A stretch of DNA of 64,000 nucleotides. It comes from Gaiellasilicea sp963811885. GTDB lineage: Bacteria; Actinomycetota; Thermoleophilia; Gaiellales; Gaiellaceae. Below the pieces are notes generated by a model. It saw nothing but the letters and a program-made list of their open reading frames with translations. It did no database searches and was not told where the DNA came from. The DNA is taken from assembly GCA_963811885.1 (NCBI GenBank), contig CAWETB010000014.1:248001-312000 (forward strand), written 5' to 3'. Both the position numbers and the translations under genes were made by a program. Below, piece after piece: positions 16,499-25,245 of the stretch (position 1 is its first letter; every line of letters begins with the position of its first letter).

Positions 16499-17323
16499 TC
16501 AGTTGAGCGCTGCCACCAACGCGTCGAGCGTCTCCTGGTTCCAGCCGTTCATGAAGTCGGCATGCGCTCCGAAGCGGCCGGACGCCTGCAGCAGGCGGCG
16601 CTGCTCGGTCTCGGGGTAGAGGAGGATCAGGACGAGCGTCGGCACCGCGACCGGGTGCGTCCGCGGGCAGCGTCCGCTCACCGCGTAGGCCATGTGGCGC
16701 TTGTGATCGGCGCTGTCGAGGTCACGTCCGTTCCAGCAGCCCGGGAACGTCGCTCGGAGGTGCAGCGCCCGGTCGGCCGGGCAGTTGGGCACGACCGCGG
16801 ACTTCGGCGGCGCCCCGAACCCGCCGCAGCCCCAGCCGACGACGGAGAGCGACTGCGGCCGCTTCGCGTTCTGGTTGCCCGCGATCATGACCAGCCCCGG
16901 CGGGAACGCGCGGACCGGTTCCTTGGTGCGGCGCACGTAGTAGCCGACGCCGACGAGCGGACGCAGCGCTCGCCCGCCTGCGAAGAGCGTCGGCACCCAG
17001 TACGCGGACGAGTCGCCGATGTCCTCGCAGCTCGACTCGCCGCCGACGAGCGAGGCGGCGGTGGACTCCGCGTTGACGGCCCGGTTGCCGATGAACGTGT
17101 GGTGGTGCGACGCGCCCGGCTTGCCGGCAAGCACGATCGGATCGTCGTTCGACATCCGGCTGACGCCGCACCCGATCACGAAGTACGGGCCGCCGGGGAA
17201 GCGCGTCGGGTCCGGATCGGAGGCGGCGCGAACGGCCAGCGCCGGCAGCGCGGCGACGCCGGCGGCGACGAACGCGGCGAGGACAAGGAGGTGTGCCGTC
17301 GAGAGCCTGCGCAGCGTGAACAA
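16499..17323 (-). CDS. Secreted DUF1996 protein
   Basis: 274 residues with an N-terminal signal sequence (HLLVLAAFVAAGVAALPALA). The body shows the DUF1996 pattern: an early conserved Cys in FVIGCGVSR, DPIVLAGKPGASHHHTFIGN, and LRATFPGCWNGRDLDSADHKRHM. DUF1996 is found in secreted proteins of actinobacteria and fungi and has no established activity; its conserved His and Cys residues suggest metal or sugar binding, which is a guess. It stands alone after tRNA-Ala. Confidence 0.85.
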   Translation of the reverse strand: MFTLRRLSTAHLLVLAAFVAAGVAALPALAVRAASDPDPTRFPGGPYFVIGCGVSRMSNDDPIVLAGKPGASHHHTFIGNRAVNAESTAASLVGGESSCEDIGDSSAYWVPTLFAGGRALRPLVGVGYYVRRTKEPVRAFPPGLVMIAGNQNAKRPQSLSVVGWGCGGFGAPPKSAVVPNCPADRALHLRATFPGCWNGRDLDSADHKRHMAYAVSGRCPRTHPVAVPTLVLILLYPETEQRRLLQASGRFGAHADFMNGWNQETLDALVAALN

Positions 17324-17373
17324 CCCTCCGCTCGAGTTGAGGCGATTGTCACACAGTCGGGATCAAGAAACGG

Positions 17374-18618
17374 TCAAGGCGCGACCGGCTGCAGCGACTC
17401 GAGCCGGTCGATCTTCGCCATCTTCGGAAAGAGCCTCGGCCAGACGAGGGCGCAGACGATCGTCAGCGAGCCCCCGATCACGACCGCCGGCACCGCGCCG
17501 ATCAGCGCTGCCGCCACGCCCGACTCGAAGGCGCCGAGCTCGTTCGACGCGCTGATGAACACCATCTCGACCGCGTTCACCCTGCCGCGGAGCGCGTCCG
17601 GGGTCGCGAGCGCGGTGATCATCGAGCGGATGTTCATGCTGATCATGTCCGCGAAGCCGCTCACTGCGAGCGCGGCCATCGAGAGCGGGAACGAGCTCGA
17701 GAGCCCGAAGACGACCATGCTCGCGCCGAAGACGGCGACCACGATCAGGAGCTTCCGCCCCGCCATCCCCTGCAGCGGCCGGCGCGTGAGCATGATCCCG
17801 GCGAGCATCGCTCCCACCGCCGGCGCGCTCCGCAGCACGCCGAGCCCGACGGGGCCGACGTCGAGGACGTCGCGCGCGAAGACGGGCAGCAGCGCGACTG
17901 CGCCGCCGAACAGCACCGCGACGAGGTCGAGCGAGATCGCGCCCAGCAGCACCGGCGTCCGCCGGACGAAGCGGAGCCCGGCCAGCAGCGACTCGAGACG
18001 CGAGCCGCTCCCGATGTCGAACGGTGCGGCCTCGATCGCCCGCAGCTTCATCGGCACGACGAAGCCGACCGCGATCAGCATCAGCACGGCCGAGGTGGCG
18101 TAGACGAGCTCCGGCCCGAGCGCGAAGAGCAACCCGCCGATGGCCGGACCGACGACCACAACTGCCTGGGAGGCCGTCGAGCGCAGCGCGATCGCGTTGG
18201 GCAGCAACTCGAACGGGACGAGCGTCGGCGTCATCGACCGGATCGCGGGGTTGCCGACGGCGGCCGAGCATCCGCTCGCGAACGAGAGGGCGAGGAACGG
18301 CCAGAGCTGGTTCGCGCCGTTGATGCTGACGACGAGCAGGAGGATCGTGATCACCGCATCGACGGCGAGCGAGCCCATGTAGATCAGCTTTCGCGGCAGC
18401 CGGTCGGCCAGCGCCCCGGCAGGGAGTGCGAAGAGGAGCAGCGGCAGGAACTCGGCCAGGCCGACGAGGCCGAGGTAGAGCGGGTTCCCGGAGATGTCGT
18501 AGACCTGCCAGCCGACGGCCACGAAGACCATCTCGCGGCCGAACCCGTACGAGACGCTCGAGCCGATCGAGAGCGTGTAATCGCGAACGTGGAGAACGTC
18601 TGGAAGGCGACGCTTCAT
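17374..18618 (-). CDS. MFS transporter (DHA3/EntS-like exporter)
   Basis: 414 residues with about twelve hydrophobic helices. The loop after helix 2 is GALADRLPRKLIYMGS, the MFS motif A form typical of the DHA3 group that includes EntS and macrolide exporters; the C-terminal half has FGLSSSFPLSMAALAVSGFAD and RGRVNAVEMVFISASNELGAFESG, also typical of that group. Likely a proton-driven exporter of small molecules; the substrate is not predictable. It is divergent from the dehydrogenase pair with only about 30 bases between the starts. Confidence 0.88.
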   Translation of the reverse strand: MKRRLPDVLHVRDYTLSIGSSVSYGFGREMVFVAVGWQVYDISGNPLYLGLVGLAEFLPLLLFALPAGALADRLPRKLIYMGSLAVDAVITILLLVVSINGANQLWPFLALSFASGCSAAVGNPAIRSMTPTLVPFELLPNAIALRSTASQAVVVVGPAIGGLLFALGPELVYATSAVLMLIAVGFVVPMKLRAIEAAPFDIGSGSRLESLLAGLRFVRRTPVLLGAISLDLVAVLFGGAVALLPVFARDVLDVGPVGLGVLRSAPAVGAMLAGIMLTRRPLQGMAGRKLLIVVAVFGASMVVFGLSSSFPLSMAALAVSGFADMISMNIRSMITALATPDALRGRVNAVEMVFISASNELGAFESGVAAALIGAVPAVVIGGSLTIVCALVWPRLFPKMAKIDRLESLQPVAP

Positions 18619-18649
18619 CGGACGGCGAGGCTATCCATACGATGCGGAC

Positions 18650-19477
18650 GTGCGCGCGGTCGTGCTCGACGCAGACGGACAGCCCCGCCTCGCGGACGCG
18701 GATGCGCCGGCCGACCCGATGCGCGTGCTCGCGTGCGGGCTCTGCGGCTCCGACGTCGAGAAGATCGGCGTCGCCCCCGCCGGGACGGTGCTCGGGCACG
18801 AGGTCGTCGCGCGGCGTGCGGACGGTGCACGCGTCGCGCTGATCCACCACCTGCCGTGCGGCGAGTGCGAGCGCTGCCTCGCCGGCCACGAGTCCACCTG
18901 CGAGCGCTTCGCCGCACCGACGATCGTCCCCGGCGGCTTCGCCGACGAGGTCGAGGCAGCCGACGGAATCGAGCTGCCGGACGCGATCGACGACGCGGTC
19001 GGCACCTACCTCGAGCCGCTCGCCTGCGTGCTCCGCGGAGCGGAGCGCGTGCCCGGCGGGCGTGTGCTCGTCGTCGGGCAGGGATTTGTCGGCCGGCTCT
19101 TCGCTGCGGTGCTGCGGACGCGTGGCGACGACGTCTACGCCATCGATGCGCGTGCCGAGCGCGCAGGGCGCGCGCCCGATGGGCCGGTCGACGCCGCGGT
19201 GCTCTGCGCCCCGGCGGCGCCGCTCGATGCGGTCGCGCCCGGCGGCACGGTCCTCGTCTTCTCCCCCGCCGCACCGGTCGACCTCGACCTCGTCTACCGG
19301 AACGAGCTGACGCTGACCGGCTCCCGCTCGGCGACGCCGCGGCACATGCAGGCGGCGCTCGAGCTGCTGCCCGAGCTCGACCTGCCCGAGCCGACGGTGC
19401 TCCCGCTCGACCGCTTCGAGGAGGGGCTCGCGCTCTACCGCTCCGGCGGCGCACTCAAGGTCGTCTTCACGCCGTGA
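18650..19477 (+). CDS. Zinc-dependent medium-chain dehydrogenase
   Basis: 275 residues, MDR fold, at the short end for the family because several surface loops are missing. Catalytic-zinc ligands are visible in CGLCGSDVEK and LGHEVVAR, and the structural-zinc lobe is intact (PCGECERCLAGHESTC). The nucleotide domain has VLVVGQGFVGRLFAAVLRTRG. It probably oxidises a sugar alcohol or amino-acid derivative using NAD(P). The GTG start at 18650 is followed by MRAVVLDADGQPRL, a normal MDR beginning. Forms a two-gene unit with the next dehydrogenase (GTGA overlap). Confidence 0.85.
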   Translation: MRAVVLDADGQPRLADADAPADPMRVLACGLCGSDVEKIGVAPAGTVLGHEVVARRADGARVALIHHLPCGECERCLAGHESTCERFAAPTIVPGGFADEVEAADGIELPDAIDDAVGTYLEPLACVLRGAERVPGGRVLVVGQGFVGRLFAAVLRTRGDDVYAIDARAERAGRAPDGPVDAAVLCAPAAPLDAVAPGGTVLVFSPAAPVDLDLVYRNELTLTGSRSATPRHMQAALELLPELDLPEPTVLPLDRFEEGLALYRSGGALKVVFTP

Positions 19478-20388
19478 GGGCGCTCCGCTTCCACGGCCCG
19501 GGCGACCTGCGGCTGGAGGACGTGCCGAACCCGGAGCCGGGACCCGGCGACGTGCTCGTCCAGGTCGAGGTCGCCCTCACGGACGGCACCGACCTCAAGA
19601 CCTTCCGGCGCGGCCACCCGGTCCTCCTCCGCGAGCTGCCGAGCCCGTTCGGGCACGAGTTCTGCGGGATCGACGTCGCCACCGGGAAGCGCGTCGTCGC
19701 CGCCAACTCGGCGGCGACCGACGACCGCGGCGGGCCGATCGAGCTCCTGAACGGCGCGTACGCGGAGCTGCTCGTCGTTCCGGCCGAGATCGCCGCGGTC
19801 AACCTTCTGCCCGTGCCGCCGGGGCTCGCGCCCGAGGTCGCGGCCATGGTCGAGCCGCTCGCGTGCTGCCTGCGGGGCGTCGAGCGTGCGGGCGTCGCGG
19901 CCGGCGACCGGGTCGCGATCCTCGGCGCCGGCCCGATCGGGCTGATGCTGAGCGCCTGCGTCGCCGACGCAGGCGGCCGTCCCGAGGTCGTCGGCGGGCG
20001 AGCCGAGCGGCGCGTGCTCGTCCCGGAGTTCGGCGGCGGGACCGGCGACGGCGAGGGTGCCGACGTCGTGATCGAGGCGGCCGGAACGGACGAGGCGTGG
20101 CAGCGGGCGCTCGAGCTCGTTCGACCGGGCGGCACGGTCGTCTACTTCGGCGGCCGGGAGACCGGCACCGAGCTCCGCGTCGACACGTACCGGCTCCACT
20201 ACGAGGAGCTGACGCTGCGGGGCGCCTTCCATCACGCTCCCCGCCACGTCCGCGCAGCGCTCGCCTTCCTCGCGAGCGGCGCTTATCCCTGGCAGCGGCT
20301 GATCACGCATCACGTCCGGCTCGAGGACGTGGCCGCGCTGCTCGCCGATCCACCGGCCGACTATCTGAAGGCGGCCGTCGTCCCCTAG
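19474..20388 (+). CDS. Medium-chain dehydrogenase homologue missing zinc-lobe cysteines
   Basis: 304 residues, MDR fold, translationally coupled to the gene before. The start is RALRFHGPGDLRLEDVPNPEP, and the Rossmann motif is VAILGAGPIGLMLSA. Two things are odd. The catalytic-site cysteine normally found in a CGTD motif is replaced (VALTDGTDLKTF), and the cysteine-rich structural zinc lobe after VAANSA is absent; the chain passes straight to LLNGAYAELLV. GHEFCGID is kept. The protein may be zinc-free or may need its partner. Substrate unknown. Confidence 0.8.
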   Translation: MRALRFHGPGDLRLEDVPNPEPGPGDVLVQVEVALTDGTDLKTFRRGHPVLLRELPSPFGHEFCGIDVATGKRVVAANSAATDDRGGPIELLNGAYAELLVVPAEIAAVNLLPVPPGLAPEVAAMVEPLACCLRGVERAGVAAGDRVAILGAGPIGLMLSACVADAGGRPEVVGGRAERRVLVPEFGGGTGDGEGADVVIEAAGTDEAWQRALELVRPGGTVVYFGGRETGTELRVDTYRLHYEELTLRGAFHHAPRHVRAALAFLASGAYPWQRLITHHVRLEDVAALLADPPADYLKAAVVP

Positions 20389-20397
20389 ATTTCCGCC

Positions 20398-21348
20398 ATG
20401 GGGCTGGCTCACTGGGACGACGTCGAGGGATTCCGGCGCGCGAAGGGCGAGATGGACGCGACCTGGCAGCGGCTCGGCGACGCCGCCGGCACGAAGGACG
20501 TCGGCCTGAACCGGGTCCGTGTCGCAGCCCGGGCAAGCTGCCGACACCACCCCACTCGCACGGCGCCTCCGAGGAGGTCTACTTCGTGCTCGCGGGCTCC
20601 GGGCTCGCGTGGCAGGACGAGCAGGTGCACGAGGTACGCCCGGGCGACTGCGTCATCCACCGCGCCAACGAGCTCGAGCACACCTTCATCGCCGGTCCCG
20701 ACGGCCTCGACTACCTCGTCTTCGGCACACGGCATCCGACGGATTTCGGCTGGCTGCCGCGGTCGGGCGCCGTCCGGCTCGGTTGGCCGTGGATGGAGGG
20801 CCGGACCGACGACCCCTGGGACCGCGAGGCGGAAGGGCCGCCGCTCGCGTACGGCGAGCCCGGCCGAGCGGCCGCCGAACATCCTCAACATCGACGAGGT
20901 CGAGCTCGAGCGCTGGGGAGCCGCGACGACGGCGCCGCTGGCGACGAAGGAGCGCTCCGATCAGGCGGGCTTCCACTGGGAGCGGCTCGATCCGGGCGGA
21001 CGCGGCTCGGTGCCGCACTGCCACTCCGAGGAGGAGGAGATCTTCGTCATCCTCGAGGGCGAGGGAACTCTTCACCTCTGGCCGTCGCCGTCGTTCGCTG
21101 CGGGGACGGGAACCGAGAAGGAGGAGATCCCGATTCGTCCCGGCCACGTGATCGCGCGGCCGCCCGGCACGCGCGTCAGCCACTGGTTCCGGGCGGGCGA
21201 GGACGGCCTGACGATGCTGATCTACGGCACCCGCAAGCCGAACGACATGGCCTTCTATCCGCGCTCGAACAAGATCGCCTGGCGCGGGCTCGGCGTGATC
21301 GGCCGGATCGAGATCCTCGATTACGACGACGGCGAGCCCGAGGACTAG
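20398..21348 (+). pseudogene. Two-domain cupin (bicupin) gene with internal frameshifts
   Basis: Joining frames gives about 316 residues with two cupin barrels. The first has PTPPHSHGASEEVYFVLAG and VRPGDCVIHRANELEHTF; the second has SVPHCHSEEEEIFVILEGEG and IRPGHVIARPPGTRVSHWF, the His/Glu metal sites of cupins. The frame changes near 20,530 (two removable bases) and near 20,865 (one), after which the original frame returns and ends normally. Removing those single bases gives RVQPGKLPTPPHSH and YGEPAERPPN, smooth protein sequence. It follows the dehydrogenase pair by 9 bases and may belong to the same sugar-related unit. Confidence 0.75.
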
Positions 21349-22016
21349 CCGAAGAGGGTCAGCTCGGGCTCGCGCTCGCCGCGCAGGACCGCCAGATCGA
21401 CCTCGACGCAGGCGAGCCCGCGCGACTCGGCGAGCGTCACCGCCTGCGGCTTGAACGACTGCGCCGCGAGGATGCCGCGGCAGCCCGCCTTGGCCGGATC
21501 GGCGCGGATGAAGCCGAGGTAGCGCGTCAGCTGCTCGACCGCCTCGATCGTCCCGACCCGCTTGATCTCGACCGCGACCCAGCCGTCGTCGCAGTCGCGG
21601 CACATCAGGTCGACGGGGCCGATCTCGGTCATCCACTCGCGCCGGTCGAGCCGGAGCTCGGCCTCGAGCCATTCGGGCGCGGCGGCGAGCGCCTCCTGCA
21701 GGTGCTTCTCGACCCCGTCCTTCTCGAGCCCGGCGATCTCGTCCATCTCGTGGTCCTGGTCCGAGAGCACCTCGACGATCCGGATCTCGAGCCGGTCCTC
21801 GGTCTTGCCGGCGCGCTTGCGGACGACGATCAGCTCGTCCGACTCCTCGATCACCGTCGGCGGCGTCATCCAGTTGCTCGGCCGGTAGCCGCCGCTGTCG
21901 GCGTGGACGAGCACGGAGCCGTCGGACTTGATCATCAGCAGGCGCACCGCCTCCGGGAGGAAGGCATCGAGGCGGCCGGTGTAGGTGACCTCGCAGCGGG
22001 CGACGAGCAGGCGCAT
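21345..22016 (-). CDS. nucS: Endonuclease NucS (EndoMS), mismatch-specific
   Basis: 223 residues, full length. The N-terminal DNA-binding part runs to about residue 105 and the C-terminal RecB-like nuclease domain holds the catalytic series GPVDLMCRD (Asp136), WVAVEIKR (Glu150, Lys152) and VEQLTRYLGFI. NucS cuts both strands at mismatches and replaces MutS/MutL in most actinobacteria and some archaea. Its presence is one of the firmer hints about lineage. The stop overlaps the convergent bicupin stop. Confidence 0.95.
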   Translation of the reverse strand: MRLLVARCEVTYTGRLDAFLPEAVRLLMIKSDGSVLVHADSGGYRPSNWMTPPTVIEESDELIVVRKRAGKTEDRLEIRIVEVLSDQDHEMDEIAGLEKDGVEKHLQEALAAAPEWLEAELRLDRREWMTEIGPVDLMCRDCDDGWVAVEIKRVGTIEAVEQLTRYLGFIRADPAKAGCRGILAAQSFKPQAVTLAESRGLACVEVDLAVLRGEREPELTLFG

Positions 22017-22055
22017 GGGCCGCTCAACCTACTGTCCCTTTCGGACGTGTCCCGG

Positions 22056-22693
22056 TTAGCGGCGGCGGACGAGCGTGACGCCGTCGCGCACCGTCAGCTG
22101 GACGACCGCCGACGCGGTCGTCGGCTCGCAAGCTTGTCGTTCAGCGCCGCGATCAGCCTGGTCGTCTCGTCGGGCGGGTCGAGCACCTTCCCGCTCCAGA
22201 GCGTGTTGTCGATCGCGATCAGGCCGCCCTCCGACAGCCGCGGCAGCACGGCCTCGAAATACGCGTCGTAGTTCTCCTTGTCCGCGTCGATGAAGACGAA
22301 GTCGAACTCGCCCTCGAGCGTTTCGATCGTCTCCAGCGCCGGGCCGAGATGCAGCGTGATCTTGCCGCCGTCGGGGCTGCGGTCGAAGTAGCGCTGGGCG
22401 ACCTCGGCGTGCTTCGGCTCGATGTCGAGCGTGTCGATGCGCCCGTCCGCCGGCATCGCCGCCGCCATCGAGAGCGCCGAGTAGCCGGTGAAGGTGCCGA
22501 TCTCGAGCACCCGCTTCGCCCCGGTGCCGGCGACGAGGAGCTCGAGGAAGCGGCCTTCGATCGTCCCCGTCAGCATCTGCGGCATCGCCATCGTCGCCTT
22601 CGTCTCCGCCGCCAGCTCGGCCAGCAGCGGGTCGGGCGGCGTCGTGTGTCCGTCGGCGTACGCCTCGACCTTCTCGTCGGCGATGAAGCTCAT
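22056..22693 (-). CDS. SAM-dependent O-methyltransferase (catechol/caffeoyl-CoA OMT type), C-terminus frameshifted
   Basis: About 212 residues after repair. Motifs of the class I OMT family: VLEIGTFTGYSALSMAAAMP, IDTLDIEPKHAEVAQRYF, the metal-binding FDFVFIDADKENYDAYFE and GGLIAIDNTLWSGKV. Near 22,128 the frame slips; removing two single bases gives DKLAADDRVAVVQLTVRDG followed by a basic end and TAA at 22,056. Read literally the frame ends at 22,094 with an Arg/Ser-rich tail. ATG 22693 overlaps the MBL gene stop, so the two are coupled. Substrate unknown, probably a catechol-like phenol. Confidence 0.85.
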
Positions 22694-23358
22694 CGCTCCA
22701 CCCGTGAGCCGCCGATGATCGCCTCGCGGCCGTCGCCGAAGCGCACCATCGCCTTGCCCTTGCCGTCGTAGTCGGGCGACCAGACGACGAGCGTCGCGTC
22801 CTCGCCGCCGACGCGAACCGCCTCGTCGATCGACGCCGCGTCGCCGCGCCAGTAGCGGACGAACGGGTTCTCCTCCCACTCGCGCCCGATCGTCGTCTCG
22901 TCCGTATGGCCGGGCAGGACGCGCACCTCGTGGGGCAGCGTCATCAGCGTGTCCATCACGGACGCCCGAATCGGCGCCGCGTCCGGCCCGCCGCCCACCG
23001 CGTCCTTGAAGAGGATGTCGGCCGTGAAGGCGACGGTCTCGTTCGCGACGAAGGCGAGGTGATCGGACGCGTGGCCCGGCGTCTCCAGGGCCTCGATCGT
23101 GAGACCGCCCGTCTCGAGCGGGCCTTTGACGATCTCGACGCCGTAGCGCTCGACGAGCTCGGCGTCCCCGGCGATGTGGTCGGGGTGCGAGTGCGTCGTC
23201 AGCAGGTGCGTCACGTTCAGGCGCTCGCGCTCGACGATCTCGTGCAGCGGCTCGAGCGGCGCGCCGCTGTCGATGAACACCGCCGTCCCGCCGGGCTCGT
23301 CCGCGAGCAGGTACGCGTTCGAGAGCCAGTCGGGATGCATGCTCCGCTCGATCAGCAC
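22690..23358 (-). CDS. MBL-fold metallohydrolase
   Basis: 222 residues. The dinuclear metal site HSHPDH is at residues 56-61, followed by GHASDHLAF, ADILFKDAVGG and a final PGHTDETT, the usual order of glyoxalase II-like enzymes. GTG 23358 is the closest start to the first strand (SNAYLLADEPGGTAVFIDSG). Likely a cytoplasmic thioesterase or similar hydrolase; the substrate is not identifiable. Coupled to the O-methyltransferase downstream by an ATGA overlap. Confidence 0.88.
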   Translation of the reverse strand: MLIERSMHPDWLSNAYLLADEPGGTAVFIDSGAPLEPLHEIVERERLNVTHLLTTHSHPDHIAGDAELVERYGVEIVKGPLETGGLTIEALETPGHASDHLAFVANETVAFTADILFKDAVGGGPDAAPIRASVMDTLMTLPHEVRVLPGHTDETTIGREWEENPFVRYWRGDAASIDEAVRVGGEDATLVVWSPDYDGKGKAMVRFGDGREAIIGGSRVER

Positions 23359-23459
23359 CGCGAGACCGTAACACCGCGAGAAAGGATCGCGGCCCGCGAA
23401 GCCTCTTCTCTGAGTGGGTGCGCGCGCTCGAGAGAGCCGCACGCGCCTGGAGCCTCTTC

Positions 23460-24673
23460 CTAGGGCGCGTGCGGCAGCGTCGGAAGAGGGACCGCAGGAA
23501 CCGGCAACGGCGGAGCGCTCGCCCCAGCGGCGCCCGCCGCGCCGGTCGCGGCCTCGACCACGTCCGGGACGGGCTGCAGTGACACCGGGAGCGGAGGCAG
23601 AGCGACCGGAGGCAGCACAACGGCAGGCAGCTGAACCTGCGGCAGCGGCAGCGCCGCCGGCACCTCGAGCACCTTGTCCACGACCGTTGCCGCCACCCGC
23701 GTCGGCTCGAGCGTCGGCACGGCGCGCGGCGTGCCCGCGCTCGGCGCGGCGTACGGCGTCGCGGCGGTCGCCACAACGGTCGGCTTGGACGGCGCAGGTG
23801 CAGGATCGGGCGCCGCAGCGGGCGCAGGCGTTGCGGCCGGACGCGGCCGCTGCGCCGGACGCGTCGCTGTCGCCCCGACGGCACGGACTCGGATGCGCGA
23901 CGTCTTCGGCGCACCGGCTTTCGGCTTCGCCGCGGCAGGAGCGGCCGTATGCTCGGCGTCGGCTGCGACCCTCGCTGCGACCGCGTCCCGCCCGAGCCGC
24001 CTGCGGCACCGGCACGGCGACAGCTCGCGCCGGCGATCGTGAGCACGGCGGCCCCGAGCGCGCCGGCGGCACGCGGCGTCAGCGTCGCGACCTCGATCCG
24101 CGACCACAGCCCGACGAGCCAGCCGGGCAGCGGCGGCAGGAAGATCGGCCGACGCGACACGGTCGGCGGATCGAGCTGGTCGCGCAGCGAGCGGCGCGCC
24201 CGGAAGAGCAGCATCTGAACCGAGGCGACCGTCGAGTCGAGCTCCGCGGCGATCTCGACGTAGGTGAGCCCGACGACCTCGCGGAGCACGAAAGCGCGTC
24301 GGTGCTCCGGCGGCAGAGCCGCGAGAGCCTCGGAGAGCGCACGGGACTGCTCGTGCGGGAGATCGGCGGTGAGCGGGAAGTCGGCGTCCTCGACGAGGTC
24401 CTCGCGCGGCCGGCGCTGAGCGGTGCGGAAGCGGCGTCGACGCACGTTCTCCGAGATCGCGAGCAGCCAGGCTCGGGGCGACTGGGGCCTGGTGCCACGT
24501 AGCACCGCGCGGTAGGCGTCGACGAACGCGGCCTGCGTCACGTCCTCCGCGTCGTGCGCGTTGCCGAGCTCGCGCAGGGCCGCCCGATAGACATCGGCGC
24601 GATGCCCCCGATAGAGCTCTTCGAACGTGAGATCTACGGCGGCTCGAGCGGAGCTGGCTCGACTCGTGGCCAT
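23460..24673 (-). pseudogene. ECF-type RNA polymerase sigma factor with long Pro/Ala-rich C-terminal extension, frameshifted in the tail
   Basis: The first 175 residues are an intact sigma-70 group IV protein: region 2 (YRGHRADVYRAALRELG, HDAEDVTQAAFVDAYRAV) and region 4 (LPPEHRRAFVLREVVGLTY, AAELDSTVASVQMLLFRAR). Then come PLPGWLVGLW and a hydrophobic segment (AAGALGAAVLTIAGA) that could span or touch the membrane. After two single-base slips near 24,035 and 23,995 the frame continues into roughly 175 residues rich in Pro, Ala and Val ending PLPTLPHAP. No anti-sigma gene is adjacent. ATG 24673 chosen; GTG 24682 is possible. The sigma domains are outside the breaks, so activity may be unaffected. 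Confidence 0.75.
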
Positions 24674-24711
24674 CGTCAGCACAACGGCCGGAGCGCCGGA
24701 AAGGATGCGGG

Positions 24712-25212
24712 TCAGCGCTCGGCGCGCTGCTTCGCGGCGTGGAGCCAGCGGCGTCGAATCAGGCCGCTGAAGGGCCTGACCACGAGCCAGTAGGCGCCGA
24801 AGCGGCGCCGCGCCGCGGCGTCGGTGAGGAAGACGCGCGTCTCCGTCTCCAGCCGTGCACCTTCGCCGTCCGGGAGCGCGCGGAGATCCATCGCCATCTT
24901 CGCGTAGCCCGGCTCGCTGAAGCCGAGAAAGTCGTCACCGGCGCGAAGGCTGCCGCCCCGCGTCCAGGGCCGTCCGATCAGCGTCAGCGTCTCCGGATCG
25001 TGGAGCCGGAAGCCGCGGTTCTGCATCGACGTCCAGATCGGCGTGTCGCGACCCGACCGCAGCCCACGGAGGCGGAAGAGCATCGACACCAGCGGAACGT
25101 CCTCGGGTCGCGTCTCCCTCGCCGCCGCGAGCGCGACGTCCGGCGGGGCGTCGATCCAGATCGAGTGGTGCTCGCGGTGGTGGTAGACCGGCAGTGCGTC
25201 GGTGACCGTCAT
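24712..25212 (-). CDS. SRPBCC-like (polyketide cyclase/dehydrase type) small protein
   Basis: 166 residues. The N-terminus HHSIWIDAPPDVALAAARE resembles the opening of START/SRPBCC proteins, and the C-terminus LETETRVFLTDAAARRRFGAYWLVVRPFSGLIRRRWL matches a common actinobacterial group in this superfamily. These proteins form a ligand-binding cavity; no catalytic residues can be named. ATG 25212 is followed by a plausible start. It is divergent from the membrane-protein gene at 25,246 and follows the sigma gene on the opposite side. Confidence 0.65.
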   Translation of the reverse strand: MTVTDALPVYHHREHHSIWIDAPPDVALAAARETRPEDVPLVSMLFRLRGLRSGRDTPIWTSMQNRGFRLHDPETLTLIGRPWTRGGSLRAGDDFLGFSEPGYAKMAMDLRALPDGEGARLETETRVFLTDAAARRRFGAYWLVVRPFSGLIRRRWLHAAKQRAER

Positions 25213-25245
25213 CCGGCGATCCTCGCAAACGGCGAGAATCGCCCG

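Noticed and set aside
17363..19345. A 660-codon minus-strand frame across the MFS and dehydrogenase genes
   Set aside because: Arg/Gly-rich shadow; the MFS frame explains the region.
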